Shown in pieces: positions 26,532 through 35,976 of a DNA stretch of 64,000 nt. Position 1 is the stretch's first letter; each line of letters opens with the position of its first letter. Source of the DNA: Nitrobacteraceae bacterium AZCC 2146 (GTDB lineage: Bacteria; Pseudomonadota; Alphaproteobacteria; Rhizobiales; Xanthobacteraceae); assembly GCA_036924855.1 (NCBI GenBank), contig JBAGRP010000001.1, positions 3,596,001 through 3,660,000 on the forward strand, in the 5' to 3' direction. The translations under genes were made by a program, and so were the position numbers. The notes beneath the pieces were generated by a model, which ran no database searches, had not been told where the DNA came from, and worked only from the letters and a program-made list of their open reading frames with translations.

Positions 26532-27104
26532 ATGGTGTCAACTGCCCCCAAAAAACGATTTCCGCCCCCTTGGAGAGTCGAAAGGGACGGCGAAGATTGC
26601 TTTAGGGTCGTGGATGCCAATGGCGTTGGGCTGGCGTCGGTGTATTGCCGGGACGACTTGCAGAAATGGTCGTTCAGCCACAGCCATCTGTCATCCGACG
26701 AAGCCCGCCGCATCGCAAACGCGATAGCTCGCCTGCCTGAGTTTCTGTTGCCTCGACACGGGTTCTACACACGCGGCGACGGTCACGCTGGCTGGAAGGC
26801 CGAACGTCCATATCATGTGGCATTAGAAGACAGCTACCTTCGTGCGCACTGGGACGAAATCGACGCGCTCTGCAAACACAACGGCATCCCTTTCCATGCG
26901 ACCGGTGAGCAGATTCAGGACGGCGGTCTATGGCGTGTTTACGAGTTCAGATGGCAAATGGACGCCATCCAGTTCTGGGATAGGTTTGAAGGGCGTTGGT
27001 TGCTTGGCAGCGAATTTCATTATCCTGAGCGGCCAAAGGACTTGCCGCCAATGAAGCCACTCAAGGGTTGGCCGAAGTTTGATCCGAAGAAAGCGCGCGG
27101 ATAG
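26532..27104 (+). CDS. Hypothetical protein
   Basis: 190 residues from ATG 26532. The first 60 (KKRFPPPWRVERDGEDCFRV, VDANGVGLASVYCRDDL, SSDEARRIANAIARLPEFL) match the small protein very common in rhizobial genomes. The rest is Trp/Phe-rich (WRVYEFRWQMDAIQFWDRFE). No function is established for the family. Confidence 0.65.
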   Translation: MVSTAPKKRFPPPWRVERDGEDCFRVVDANGVGLASVYCRDDLQKWSFSHSHLSSDEARRIANAIARLPEFLLPRHGFYTRGDGHAGWKAERPYHVALEDSYLRAHWDEIDALCKHNGIPFHATGEQIQDGGLWRVYEFRWQMDAIQFWDRFEGRWLLGSEFHYPERPKDLPPMKPLKGWPKFDPKKARG

Positions 27105-27116
27105 CGGTTTCCATCG

Positions 27117-27569
27117 TCAAGCACCAAGAAATGATTTCAGAGTTAGGCTCGGACACTGTTTGTATTCAATCATGTGCCTATATTTTCCGGCCCGAAGATT
27201 GAAGCGGGGTTGAAGCAGATAGATCAAGACGGTTTCAATATCTCCGACTACAGCGCTGGCATCCATATGAATCTTCGGTGTCGCAATCAGTGACCCGGTG
27301 GCGCGCACTGGCCTGATACCAAACCAAGAAAATGTATCCCATTTGTCACTCTTATTATTGAGGGTGTGGCAATAGAGGCGTTTTGTAATTCCTGGGTTCT
27401 CACCTATGCCACTCTTGCCCACGTAAATTATTTTTCCGGATTTTTCGAGAGTGTAGATTCCAATCTGGTCTCCAAGATTTACAGGGTCTTCTCCACGACG
27501 TTTCCCCCATAGGCCATCCGCCTCTGCCTGCTTCCTGTCCCATCGTAGTCCGAAATTTTTGATTGGCAT
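27117..27569 (-). CDS. GIY-YIG-like nuclease-fold protein
   Basis: 150 residues from ATG 27569 with GGGGGAGCGA upstream. GIYTLEKSGKIIYVGKSG contains the GIY and (Y)VG halves of the GIY-YIG signature, then RLYCHTLNNK and KWDTFSWFGIRP. A Glu for catalysis could be in GDIETVLIYLLQPRFN. The gene is small and stands alone in the phage-like region, facing the SRAP gene. Endonuclease activity is inferred from fold motifs only. Confidence 0.65.
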   Translation of the reverse strand: MPIKNFGLRWDRKQAEADGLWGKRRGEDPVNLGDQIGIYTLEKSGKIIYVGKSGIGENPGITKRLYCHTLNNKSDKWDTFSWFGIRPVRATGSLIATPKIHMDASAVVGDIETVLIYLLQPRFNLRAGKYRHMIEYKQCPSLTLKSFLGA

Positions 27570-27634
27570 TCGCTCCCCCATTTAGACCGCTTGATGCGCC
27601 GTCGCTACAGTAACAATCAAATCGGATATTTGCG

Positions 27635-28348
27635 ATGTGCAATCTCTACAGCATTACCAAGAACCAAGCCGCGATCCGAAATCTGTTCAAGGCAACGCGA
27701 GACACGGCGGGCAACCTGCCGCCCCTGCCCGCAATCTTCCCCGACAACGTCGCGCCCGTTGTTCGCGTCCAAGAAGGCGAGCGCGAACTGACCATGATGC
27801 GTTGGGGGATGCCTAACCCGCCGCAGTTCGGCGGCTACAGCACCAACATACGCAACACGAAGTCGCCGCACTGGCGGCGCTGGCTAAAGCCTCAATCCCG
27901 ATGCTTGGTACCGGCCACCAGCTTTTCCGAATACAACAACGTTGCCAACCCCAAGTCGCTTATGAACGACGACGGCACGCCGCACGCCATGGCTGGCAAG
28001 AAAGACGTTGTCTGGTTCGCCCTCTCGCCAGAACGGCCCTTGTTCGCCTTTGCAGGCATGTGGATGCCATGGAACGGCCCGCGCGGCACCAAGGCCAACC
28101 CGATTGAAGGCGACCACCTTGCCTATGCCTTCTTGACCACCGACGCGAACAGCGTGGTTAAGCCCGTTCACGACAAGGCCATGCCGGTTCTGCTGACGAC
28201 CGAAGAGGAATGCGACGTGTGGATGCGCGCGCCATGGAATGAGGCTGCTGTGTTACAGCGACCATTGCCGGATGCGGATTTGGTGGTTGTGGCGCGGGGC
28301 GCGTCGAAGACCGACATCGCGCCCGCTAATGAAAACGATGAAATGTGA
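27635..28348 (+). CDS. SOS response-associated peptidase (SRAP/YedK-HMCES family)
   Basis: 237 residues. The catalytic Cys2 is exposed after Met removal ([11 protein letters not shown]). [13 protein letters not shown] holds the conserved Glu and [13 protein letters not shown] the His. SRAP proteins form a covalent link to abasic sites in single-stranded DNA and shield them. Many rhizobial prophages carry one. It starts 66 bases after the divergent GIY-YIG gene. Confidence 0.93.
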   Translation: MCNLYSITKNQAAIRNLFKATRDTAGNLPPLPAIFPDNVAPVVRVQEGERELTMMRWGMPNPPQFGGYSTNIRNTKSPHWRRWLKPQSRCLVPATSFSEYNNVANPKSLMNDDGTPHAMAGKKDVVWFALSPERPLFAFAGMWMPWNGPRGTKANPIEGDHLAYAFLTTDANSVVKPVHDKAMPVLLTTEEECDVWMRAPWNEAAVLQRPLPDADLVVVARGASKTDIAPANENDEM

Positions 28349-28356
28349 ATAGGCCA

Positions 28357-29370
28357 CTATTCTCGAAACGGAATTGAAGACAGCCGAATGGCGACATCCG
28401 TGAAGCCAGCCTTCTCAAGAAGAATTTCGAGGGCCATTTGCTGGCTGCTCTGATGCGGGTGCGGTCCAATGATTATAGATTTGATTGGCAGCTTGGTCTT
28501 AAGCTCTTCGTACAGGGCAACATACGGCACCAACTGGCCTGAAGCTTTCGTTCTGAATCTGATGGGCTTTGCGCTCCTGTGATCAGATTCATCTTTGATG
28601 TTTGGCCTGTTGCAAAGCGCGACGATTCGATATTCATTTTCTTCCTCGAAGCTCGGATCCTTTAGGAATGGCGCAATCGACAGAAATGGACGTGCGAAGT
28701 CGTCTGTCGTTTTTGGTCCAAGGATCGCATCGAGTTGGTCTGACAACTTCGGAAACAGATTTTTCAGCAGCGCACCGGCAAAACCTGAAAAATATTCATT
28801 CTTAACTCTGTCGTCATGATTTTGATACGTTACTTGGTCTGTTATGATGCCTTGATACCGGCGAGATTCGTTTTCCTCGACGTTGAGCCGATCTAAGGTG
28901 TGTTCATCAAATTCGATTGCAAATCCACCCCTGCCGTAGCCACGCCATTGGCTCAACAAGCCTTGAGTATATGCCGAAGTATCAGGTTCGTGGATGCAGA
29001 ATGAACTAATAAAATATGGAGCGGTGTGATTGCCCGCCGATGGCAATGCTTGAAGCATGTTCTCAGCTTCTTGCCTGTAAATCTCATCACCATTGTCTGT
29101 CAAAATGGAAGGATGAAAAAGCCTGCGCTCAACGAGCAGTGGCACAACTTCGCGGAGTTCTGCTTCGACGCGAGGCAGCAAGACGGCTAAGATGGATTTG
29201 CATTCGCTTGAGTCGTTTAAGAACTCCGAATGGGTTGCGAACAAGCTTTGATTTTCAAGGATTCCGACCAGTCCATCTGCCGTCGTGTAGTGGAACAGCG
29301 ATCTACTTGGGCGTTCCGGTTTCGCGGATACTTTAGAAACCCCTTCTCCGCTGCCGGTCATGGTCGGCAT
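28357..29370 (-). CDS. DUF2971 domain-containing protein
   Basis: About 337 residues. LFHYTTADGLVGILENQSLF and ATHSEFLNDSSE are the DUF2971 opening, followed by LSQWRGYGRGGFAIEFDE and EEENEYRIVALCNRP. DUF2971 proteins often sit in phage or defence islands and have an ADP-ribosyltransferase-like outline, but the activity is not established. The start is unclear: 29370 or 29361 is preferred, while 29439 would overlap the upstream XRE gene more deeply. No ribosome site is obvious. Confidence 0.75.
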   Translation of the reverse strand: MPTMTGSGEGVSKVSAKPERPSRSLFHYTTADGLVGILENQSLFATHSEFLNDSSECKSILAVLLPRVEAELREVVPLLVERRLFHPSILTDNGDEIYRQEAENMLQALPSAGNHTAPYFISSFCIHEPDTSAYTQGLLSQWRGYGRGGFAIEFDEHTLDRLNVEENESRRYQGIITDQVTYQNHDDRVKNEYFSGFAGALLKNLFPKLSDQLDAILGPKTTDDFARPFLSIAPFLKDPSFEEENEYRIVALCNRPNIKDESDHRSAKPIRFRTKASGQLVPYVALYEELKTKLPIKSIIIGPHPHQSSQQMALEILLEKAGFTDVAIRLSSIPFRE

Positions 29371-29746
29371 ACGCCGGTTTTTGAAAGATTGCCGCCTTGT
29401 AATTCGGTTCATGCATCCACCGGTATCTGCTGCAAGCAAGTGCTACAACCTGAAACCGCAGAGTGGCTATTTCGTTTTTTTGCATTTGCGCGATCCCTGT
29501 CGGCACATAAGGCCGCAATGGCCATGTTCGCGCCTCGACGCCCTGTGAGGTGAAATCGATCCCAGCCGCCTTGAGTTCGGTCATCAGGACGAAAAGCGTT
29601 GCCTCATGCGGCTCGCTCTTTCCAGCTTCTATGTTTGCGAGCGTTGTTCGGCTTATGCCGGTCCCTTGGGCAAGATAGGCTTGGGACCAATCAAGTAACG
29701 CTCTGGCCGCTCTGATTTGCGCAGCCAACAAGGAAAAACCCCGCAT
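29333..29746 (-). CDS. XRE-family transcriptional regulator
   Basis: 137 residues. AAQIRAARALLDWSQAYLAQ and GISRTTLANIEAGKSEP form the Cro/C1 helix-turn-helix, and TELKAAGIDF follows as in many 70-residue rhizobial regulators. An extra C-terminal half of about 60 residues overlaps the start of the DUF2971 gene in another frame, so the two are probably coupled. It may control the island's genes. Confidence 0.75.
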   Translation of the reverse strand: MRGFSLLAAQIRAARALLDWSQAYLAQGTGISRTTLANIEAGKSEPHEATLFVLMTELKAAGIDFTSQGVEARTWPLRPYVPTGIAQMQKNEIATLRFQVVALACSRYRWMHEPNYKAAIFQKPAYADHDRQRRRGF

Positions 29747-29846
29747 TATCAATGCCCTAAAATTAAAGTAATCGAGAACTGGTCATTTTGTACCGTTTTG
29801 GTTACAAGGCTGTCCATGGATTTCATGAAGCCGTTGGAGGGTTAGA

Positions 29847-30047
29847 ATGGGATCGGCGTTAAAAGGAATCGAACCGGTCCTCACTCCGCGCGGTCTGCGC
29901 CGAGAATCTGCCGCAGCATATATCGGCATTTCGCCATCAAAGTTCGATCTGGCCAGAAAGCAGGGGCTGATTCCGTCACCGACGGTGCTTTTTGGCGTCA
30001 CGTTGTATGACCGTTTCTCTCTAGACTTCTCTCTAGCAGTTTGCTGA
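29847..30047 (+). pseudogene. Excisionase-like HTH gene split by the IS5-family insertion
   Basis: GGAGGG five bases before ATG 29847. LRRESAAAYIGISPSKFDLA is an AlpA/excisionase-type helix-turn-helix. The frame is broken at 30037 by the insertion. The lost end lies after the element at 31309-31392 and reads LDALFENPISPVGSNDNNPW, ending 14 bases into the integrase gene. A 12-base duplication (TTCTCTCTAGAC) also lies just before the insertion point. Confidence 0.75.
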
Positions 30048-31308
30048 AAAACCCACTGGCGACGGCGATGGCTTGATGATTCACTTCAGTCATCTCGAAT
30101 CGATGGGGCGAACATGCGAGGCGGATTTTTGGATCAGGGCGGGTTGTTCTCGTACATCTCGCCGGAGGCACGAGTACCTCCGCACCATCCGCTGAGGAAG
30201 ATCCGGGAGCTTGTCCGCGATGTGCTGAGCGAGCTGAACCGCAGCCTTGGGAGGCTCTATGCCAGCGAAGGGCGTCCTTCGATCCCTCCGGAGCAGTTGC
30301 TGAGCGCGTTGCTGCTACAGGTGTTCTACGGCATTCGGTCGGAACGCCAGTTGATGGAGCAACTGGACTACAATCTTTTGTACCGCTGGTTCGTGGGGCT
30401 TTCGCCGGACGATCGGGTCTGGGACCCTACCACCTTCACCAAGAACCGAGACCGGCTGCAGAACGGCGAGGTGTTTACGAAGTTCATGACCAGGCTGCTG
30501 AACCATCCACAGGTCAAGCCGCTGTTGTCGGACGAGCATTTTTCGGTAGACGGAACGCTGATCGAAGCCTGGGCATCACAGAAGAGCTTTCGCCCAAAGG
30601 ATGGCAGCGGTGATGGCGACGGCGGCGCGAACTTCCATGGCCAGAAGCGCAAGAACGACACGCATGCGAGTGCGACCGATCCCGACAGCCGGCTCTACCG
30701 CAAGGCCGCCGGGCGGGAGGCGAAGCTTTGCTATATGGGCCACGCCACCATGGAGAACCGGCATGGGCTGGCGGTGGCCGGCATGGTCACGCACGCCAAT
30801 GGCACCGCCGAGCGCCGCGCCGCGGAGATCATGCTGAAGGCCAGGAGCAAAGCCGCTGGCCACCGCATCACCGCCGGTGAGGACAAGGCCTATGACACCG
30901 CCGATCATGTGACCACTCTTCGTGCCATGAAGGTCACACCGCATGTGACGCAGAACAACGGCATCACCAAAACCGGAACAGCCCGCAAGAGTGCGATCGA
31001 TGAGCGCACCACGCGGCACCAAGGTTATGGCATGTCGCAATCACGCCGTGCGATGATCGAGTGCATGTTCGGTTGGGGCAAGCAACACGGGACTATGCGC
31101 AAGACCAAACATCGCGGCATCGGTCGCGTCGCCGCAAATTTCATGCTCAATCTGATCGCCTATAACCTGATCCGCATTCCCAAACTGGTTGCTGCGTAGC
31201 CAAGCCGGTATCCAAACCACCAAAGCACCTCAACCAGCGAACACTCCGCCCCAGAAAAAGGACCCGCGACACAATAATCGCCGCTTTCTTAAGTTTTTCC
31301 GCAGACTG
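30037..31308 (+). mobile_element. IS5-family insertion sequence, complete (1272 bp)
   Basis: Ends are CAGTTTGCTGAAAAAC on the left and, read inward, CAGTCTGCGGAAAAAC on the right (14 of 16 match). Both sides are flanked by CTAG (30033-30036 and 31309-31312), a four-base target duplication typical of IS5. One transposase gene fills it. It has disrupted the excisionase-like gene of element A. Confidence 0.9.
30114..31199 (+). CDS. IS5-family transposase
   Basis: 361 residues, full length. The start FLDQGGLFSYISPEARVPP and the segment SERQLMEQLDYNLLYRWFVG are typical. DDE residues are visible as SVDGTLIEAWAS, GEDKAYDTAD and RRAMIECMFGWGKQ. It catalyses cut-and-paste or copy movement of its own element. 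The reading frame is intact, so the element may still be active. Confidence 0.93.
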   Translation: MRGGFLDQGGLFSYISPEARVPPHHPLRKIRELVRDVLSELNRSLGRLYASEGRPSIPPEQLLSALLLQVFYGIRSERQLMEQLDYNLLYRWFVGLSPDDRVWDPTTFTKNRDRLQNGEVFTKFMTRLLNHPQVKPLLSDEHFSVDGTLIEAWASQKSFRPKDGSGDGDGGANFHGQKRKNDTHASATDPDSRLYRKAAGREAKLCYMGHATMENRHGLAVAGMVTHANGTAERRAAEIMLKARSKAAGHRITAGEDKAYDTADHVTTLRAMKVTPHVTQNNGITKTGTARKSAIDERTTRHQGYGMSQSRRAMIECMFGWGKQHGTMRKTKHRGIGRVAANFMLNLIAYNLIRIPKLVAA

Positions 31309-31378
31309 CTAGACGCCCTATTCGAGAATCCGATTTCTCCGGTCGGTTCAAACGACAACAACCCGTGGGATTCGGTCC

Positions 31379-32419
31379 ATGTATCGACGTAATCCACTGC
31401 CTACCGGGTGTAGTTATTTTACTGACTCTCGCGGCAAACTTCGCGTTCGCTTTCGCAAATCGGGGAGCAAGACAATCTACCCAGAAAGGCAAACCTGGCT
31501 CGCCTGAGTTCAATATGACGCGTTCGCCCGAGGGACAGTTGCAGCGGCTGCGGCGAGTGGACGCAAATCCGGTCCCGGTTCGATAGCGGCGTTAGTGGTT
31601 CGTTTCTATTCATCGGCCGAATGGCATGGCCTTCAACCGTCAACTCAGACAACCTACAAAGGCATAATCGAACGCATTCGCCAAGAACATGGTGATAAAC
31701 CGGTTGCGTTGCTTCGTCGGGACGATGTGAAGGCGCTGCGTGACAAGAAAATTCAGACACCTGCGGCGGCGAACAACTGGCTTCGGATGATGCGCACTCT
31801 CATGCAGTACGCCATCGAAATCGGCTTTCGCGTCGATGACCCCACTGTAGGCGTCAAACCGTTGAGGATTAAATCAGATGGATTTGCGATCTGGCCTGAT
31901 CATCACATCGAGAAATTCCGCGCGCATCATGCACTCGGAACCCGCGCTCGCCTCGCACTAGAACTGCTTTACAATACGATGCAGCGACGGGGTGATGTTG
32001 TGCGCATGGGGCGTCAGCATATCAGAGGCGACTTCCTTTCCATCGTTCAGCAAAAGACACGCACGCTTGTGGAGGTGCCGGTAATGCAAGAGTTGCAGAC
32101 CGCCATTGACGCAACGCCAAACGAACACCTGACCTTCATAATAACTCAATCCGGTAAGGCGTTCTCATCTGCGGGGTTCGGCAACTGGTTTCGGGATGTC
32201 TGTAACGAAGCGGGGATTCCTGAGGGTTTTTCATCGCACGGCCTGCGCAAATCTGGTGCCACTAGGTTAGCGGACCACGGCGCGACCGATCACGAGATTA
32301 TGGCTTGGGGCGGTTGGACAACGCTTAAAGAGGTGCAGCGTTATACCAAGGCGGCCAACCGCCGACGCAATGCCATCGCAGGCGGTCTAAAGCTCAAAGC
32401 CGGAACATCCCTTGGCTAA
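31379..32419 (+). pseudogene. Tyrosine integrase of element A, frame-disrupted
   Basis: Starts MYRRNPLPTGCSYFTDSRGK at 31379, overlapping the end of the split excisionase gene. Around 31480 to 31580 the family text (KGKPGSPEFN) is in a different frame, and the main frame has a TGA at about 31505. From 31595 the frame is good again: STQTTYKGIIERIRQ, MQRRGDVVRM (catalytic Arg), HGLRKSGATRLADHG (His-Arg), WGGW and RYTKAANRR (nucleophile Tyr). Two compensating indels therefore break the N-terminal arm-binding part. Start at 31595 may still give a shortened catalytic protein. Confidence 0.75.
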
Positions 32420-32483
32420 CATACCGAAGCTGTTAGCCAATTCCCTGCCTATCACTTTGAAATTGCAGCGCTAAAATAAAGGA

Positions 32484-32501
32484 TGGCGGAAGGGGTGGGA
32501 T
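32484..32501 (-). repeat. tRNA-Ser 3'-end attachment repeat, copy 1
   Basis: TGGCGGAAGGGGTGGGAT is identical to 44917-44934 and, read on the minus strand, equals the acceptor end CCCCTTCCGCCA of a tRNA-Ser. It lies 64 bases after the integrase stop, as expected of an att site. No other gene can be supported in 32420-32787. Confidence 0.75.
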
Positions 32502-32787
32502 GGGCCACCATTTTTTCGCGCAAGCCATTGATTTTACCGCGGAATACGCGATTCTCATTCTCAGTTCTGGTACAGTTGGATGTCCCATTTACAAGGTGGT
32601 CATGTCAACTATTAGGGAGGAATTCATACGAGTCGGTGTCCGCCAGCGGTACCCAAACTCTCCCATGGTTGGACATCGCTCTTGGGCAGAATGGCGCGCC
32701 CCCATCTCGACAACGATCAATGCTTCCCATTCCATTACCGCGGTTGTGATGTTAGCGTTCCACCCGCTCGGATAGGGGGGGACAATA

Positions 32788-33153
32788 ATGAAGACGTTTT
32801 TCGTTACGGCCGCGCTGCTTGCCAAGTTGAGCAGTCCCGCGCTCTGCCAACAAGCTAATCCGGGCGGGTATCCGACAGGCGCACCGCCGAGCGCCATGGA
32901 CTACGCGGCCGGTTATCAGCGCCTAGAAATGCAGCATCAGCAGATCTTATTGCAAAGGCAACAGATGCAACTTCAGCAGTTGCAGATCGAGCGTCAGCGC
33001 TTGGACCTAGAACGGCAAACCCCTGATATGCATAGGCAACTGAAATTCGAGCGCCAGCAGGCCGAGGCGTATCAATTGCGGCAGATTGAGCGCGCCCGCG
33101 CGAAATCGGCGCCCAAGCCAAGCCAAGTCGATCAGAGCGGCCACGCTCGCTGA
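32788..33153 (+). CDS. Secreted Gln-rich coiled-coil protein
   Basis: 121 residues. A signal peptide (MKTFFVTAALLAKLSSPALC) is followed by a Gln/Arg-rich heptad region (QQILLQRQQMQLQQLQIERQ), a likely coiled coil, and a basic end. A G-run ribosome site precedes the ATG. Such short periplasmic proteins are common in Bradyrhizobium; no function is known. Confidence 0.7.
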   Translation: MKTFFVTAALLAKLSSPALCQQANPGGYPTGAPPSAMDYAAGYQRLEMQHQQILLQRQQMQLQQLQIERQRLDLERQTPDMHRQLKFERQQAEAYQLRQIERARAKSAPKPSQVDQSGHAR

Positions 33154-33218
33154 AGCCATAGCTTTTGCTCTAAAGGCGCTGAACCCCGCCTCGCAAAGAA
33201 AGCAGACAAGTTTGGCGG

Positions 33219-33410
33219 CTAGAGTGGTGCCGCCTCCCTTTTCCTGTCCTCTAGCATGCGGATGACTATGTCGTGCGCATGATTGCCGAAGCGGACCTTG
33301 TAGGGGGCGATCACGGCCGCAGCAGTCGACGTCGGAAGGTCGTCGATCTTCGCTCTCAATTCTAGGCTCGGCGTCGAGTGCAGGTCGTCGCAAATGCCAA
33401 TAATATCCAT
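33219..33410 (-). CDS. Small hypothetical protein
   Basis: 63 residues from ATG 33410 with GGAAGA before it: MDIIGICDDLHSTPSLELRA, then IAPYKVRFGNHAHDIVIRML. Plausible coding content; the family is not recognised. Encoded opposite to its secreted-protein neighbours. Confidence 0.5.
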   Translation of the reverse strand: MDIIGICDDLHSTPSLELRAKIDDLPTSTAAAVIAPYKVRFGNHAHDIVIRMLEDRKREAAPL

Positions 33411-33464
33411 TCTTCCAATCCTTCAAAATCCACCAGACAAAGTTGCAATGTAATGGAGCTTATC

Positions 33465-33866
33465 GTGAAGACAACGATGTCAGCGCTGATTGCTTTGTTT
33501 ATCTTCTCGAACACAGCTCTTGCGCAGTGCGTTGGTTACACCGGCCCCGGCGGAGCCTGCTACACGGGCCCGGGCGGCGGGTTGTACACGGGCCCTGGCG
33601 GCGGAGCCTATACCGGACCAGGAGGCGGCCTTTACGGCGGGCCTGGCGGTGGCCTCTATACTGGCCCTGGCGGTGGAATGTACACGGGTCCTGGAGGTGG
33701 GCTTTATACCGGCCCGGGGGGCGGAATGTACTCTGGACCGGGTGGCGCTCGATATATCGGACCGCCAGTCGAGGGAGGCTACAGAGGCCCTTGGCCTCCT
33801 TGCATCACTGGCGCTGCTGGACCCGATTGGACGCGGCAAAACTGTCCTCGCGCGGATTCGTTTTAA
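33465..33866 (+). CDS. Secreted YTGPGGG-repeat protein
   Basis: 133 residues from a GTG start at 33465, with GGAG seven bases before it. A signal peptide ends at ALAQC. The mature part contains about eleven tandem repeats of the eight-residue unit xYTGPGGG, then WPPCITGAAGPDW. Gly/Pro/Tyr repeats of this kind suggest an extended, possibly envelope-associated chain. Two cysteines flank the repeats. Function unknown. Confidence 0.75.
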   Translation: MKTTMSALIALFIFSNTALAQCVGYTGPGGACYTGPGGGLYTGPGGGAYTGPGGGLYGGPGGGLYTGPGGGMYTGPGGGLYTGPGGGMYSGPGGARYIGPPVEGGYRGPWPPCITGAAGPDWTRQNCPRADSF

Positions 33867-33904
33867 ACAAACGTCTGCGGCATTGAACGAAGAGGATCAT
33901 TATC

Positions 33905-34255
33905 GTGGATCACGTCATCCCTCGGGAGTGGATCGATGAGTCCCGGATGGGAGGATTCTGTCCATTGACCAGCGCATGGTCCTGCGTGAAACCCCACGAA
34001 TTGATCCCCGTTGAGATCATCCAGCCACCGATGCGAGATGTCGGCGTGATGCTCGATCAAAATGGCTTCAGGAAAAACGGCATAATTTACACTCTTGAAC
34101 GAATACGCCGTGCCGATCCCATCGAGCCAATCAGGTTATGGGCGTCTCCGATCGATACTTTCGACTATCAAGTGAGGGATGGATTCCATCGGTACTATAT
34201 CGCGAAGACTTTCGGATATACGCACATCCCAGCCGATATTGAACACTGGTCATAA
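33905..34255 (+). CDS. ParB-like domain protein
   Basis: 116 residues from a GTG at 33905 with GAGGATC upstream. IPVEIIQPPMRDVGVM is near the start, and VRDGFHRYYIAKTFGYTHIP near the end matches the DG-HR-A motif of ParB/Srx-fold domains. No DNA-binding helix-turn-helix follows, so this is the N-terminal fold only. It may be a small nuclease or nucleotide-binding protein; the role is unknown. Confidence 0.6.
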   Translation: MDHVIPREWIDESRMGGFCPLTSAWSCVKPHELIPVEIIQPPMRDVGVMLDQNGFRKNGIIYTLERIRRADPIEPIRLWASPIDTFDYQVRDGFHRYYIAKTFGYTHIPADIEHWS

Positions 34256-34657
34256 GCGTCGTCGCTCTTGAGCAAAAATGACGCGCGCCCGAACCACGCT
34301 TAACTGTGGGCAATGCGCCGTGAGGCGGCGCGGTGGTGCTTTCCTTGAGCGAGCGAGCCCCCCCCTTTCTTTTCCCGAACATGGTGCCGCCGGCGGCGGC
34401 AAGATTCCGCTCCGTTCGGTGATCTTTCCCGTCGCGTCGCTCGCCCCTGCGACCGTAAGGCATGCCGTCGCGACGGCGCAAGGGGGACTAGCATTACAGT
34501 TGTCTTTTTTTGAAGTGAGCGCGTTGAGCGGCAGCCTGGTGAGCTCTGCGCCAGAAAGACCATGCGATGATGTGCGCGGGTTGAATGCGCTTTTGAGCGA
34601 GTCTGGTGGTGATGCGGCGGATTTCCTGGATTGACCAACGGATCAGTAGCGGCGTGG
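34256..34657. other. Intergenic stretch with likely IS701 end
   Basis: No gene supported. GCGCCG-TGAGG-CGGCGC (34315-34331) is a small hairpin. GACTAGCATTACAGTT near 34487 could be the terminal repeat of the IS701 element that begins downstream, but the partner end is not found. Confidence 0.3.
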
Positions 34658-35740
34658 TTATGCTTTGGCTTTTGCCGGGGGGCGGCGTTTGGTTTTTTTG
34701 GGCGGTGGCGGATTAGCGCGATGTCGGATCGCGGCCATCATGGCGAAGGCGAGCATCACCAGGGACACGTGACGGTGCCAGCCATGCCAGGACCTGCTCT
34801 CGTTGTGATCGAGCCCGAACTCGTTTTTCGCGGTTTCAAAGCTGTCCTCGATCGCCCATCGATGGCCTTCGACCGCGACCAGCGTTTCAATAGATGTTCC
34901 CGCCGGGCACCAGGTGGTGAAGAAGGCGAGGTCATCATCGGCGATGCGACGACGGATCAGTAGACCGCGCGTCCACAAACCATCATTAGCACTGTTGAAT
35001 TGCTCGGCCTCGAGATCGGCCAATTCGAGATAACACCAATCGTGCAGTCGTGGTCCTTTGGTTCCGGCTCCCGCCGACAGGCGCTTCCAGTCGGATGAGC
35101 GCCGCGTCCGGGCGATCTCTGCGGCCGTACCGGCGACCGGCGGTCGCTTGCCCCAGGATCGAAACACATGAGCGCTGCTGACGCCGAGCACATAGCCTTT
35201 GCCTGCCCGACGTAGTTGCTGTTCGATGTCGCCAACACCGTAGACGGTATCACCGGCAACCCATTTGAACGGTACAGACGCGGCTATCGCGCGTGCGATC
35301 ATTCTCGTTGCAAGCTTTGGTTTGGTCGCAAAGCCGGCATCGGGGGGCACGTATGCGGCTTCCAGACGATCTGGATCGTCGGTCCATTCCTTCGGAAGAT
35401 ACAGCGTACGATCGATGAACGCATGACCGTGGCGCGAAACGTAGGTAGCGAAGACGCCGATCTGGCAGTTCGTAATCTTCCCTGCCGAACCAGTGTATTG
35501 CCGCGCCACTCCGCATGACGCTTTGCCCTGTTTGAGAAAGCCGGTCTCGTCTATCACCAGCACCGCATCGTCATCCGCCAAATGCTCGATGACATAGTCG
35601 CGTACGATATCGCGCAGGGCATCAGCATCCCAATCCCCACGACCCAGGATCGCCTGCTGCCGCCATGGGCCAGGATCGCCAGCCGCCTCCGCGCGCATCC
35701 AACCGGTTTTGCGCCGCTCATCTCCGAGCAGATCGTCAGG
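34658..35740 (-). pseudogene. IS701-family transposase, N-terminus missing
   Basis: About 355 codons. The catalytic residues are AVLVIDETGFLKQGK (Asp), WVAGDTVYGVGD (Asp) and WAIEDSFETAKNEFGLDHNE (Glu), with EAAGDPGPWRQQAILGRGDW before them. The frame has a basic, Pro-rich end. The first 50-80 residues of the family are absent, and the upstream frame meets a stop near 35783, where a different protein is joined on. The element is therefore 5'-cut and probably dead. Confidence 0.75.
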
Positions 35741-35976
35741 AAATACATTTGCAGAGCGATGTCGTCGGCGACGTCAGTGCGATGACCAAGAACCGCGCAC
35801 CACGGCCGTCCTTCCTGTCGGATGCGGCGATGGTGTTCGTGCCGCCGCGCGGCGGGCTCATCGGCAAGAATCCACGCGCCGATATCCAGCGACAAGAAAG
35901 CCCATTCGGCGTGTGGCATCCGCCCGGCCGCGCGGTCGATAACGTATCGTCGGAGGACGTGTGGAGCGACGGTCAT
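35720..35976 (-). pseudogene. 3'-truncated gene coupled to the LPD7 gene
   Basis: Starts at ATG 35976, overlapping the LPD7 stop by four bases (ATGA). It reads MTVAPHVLRRYVIDRAAGRM, then PHAEWAFLSLDIGAWILADE and RPWCAVLGHRTDVADDIALQ, clearly protein-like. It is lost where the IS701 remnant begins (about 35720-35740). Family not recognised. Coupling suggests it works with the LPD7 protein. Confidence 0.55.

Noticed and set aside
29860..29890. tRNA-like GGAATCGAACCGG text
   Set aside because: It is coding sequence of the excisionase-like gene (KGIEPVL) and no cloverleaf can be drawn.
32500..32775. Plus-strand frames right of the attachment repeat
   Set aside because: They begin inside the repeat, lack ribosome sites and resemble no family.
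33504..33760. CRISPR-like regular repeats
   Set aside because: The repeats are 24-base codon repeats of the YTGPGGG protein with no unique spacers.
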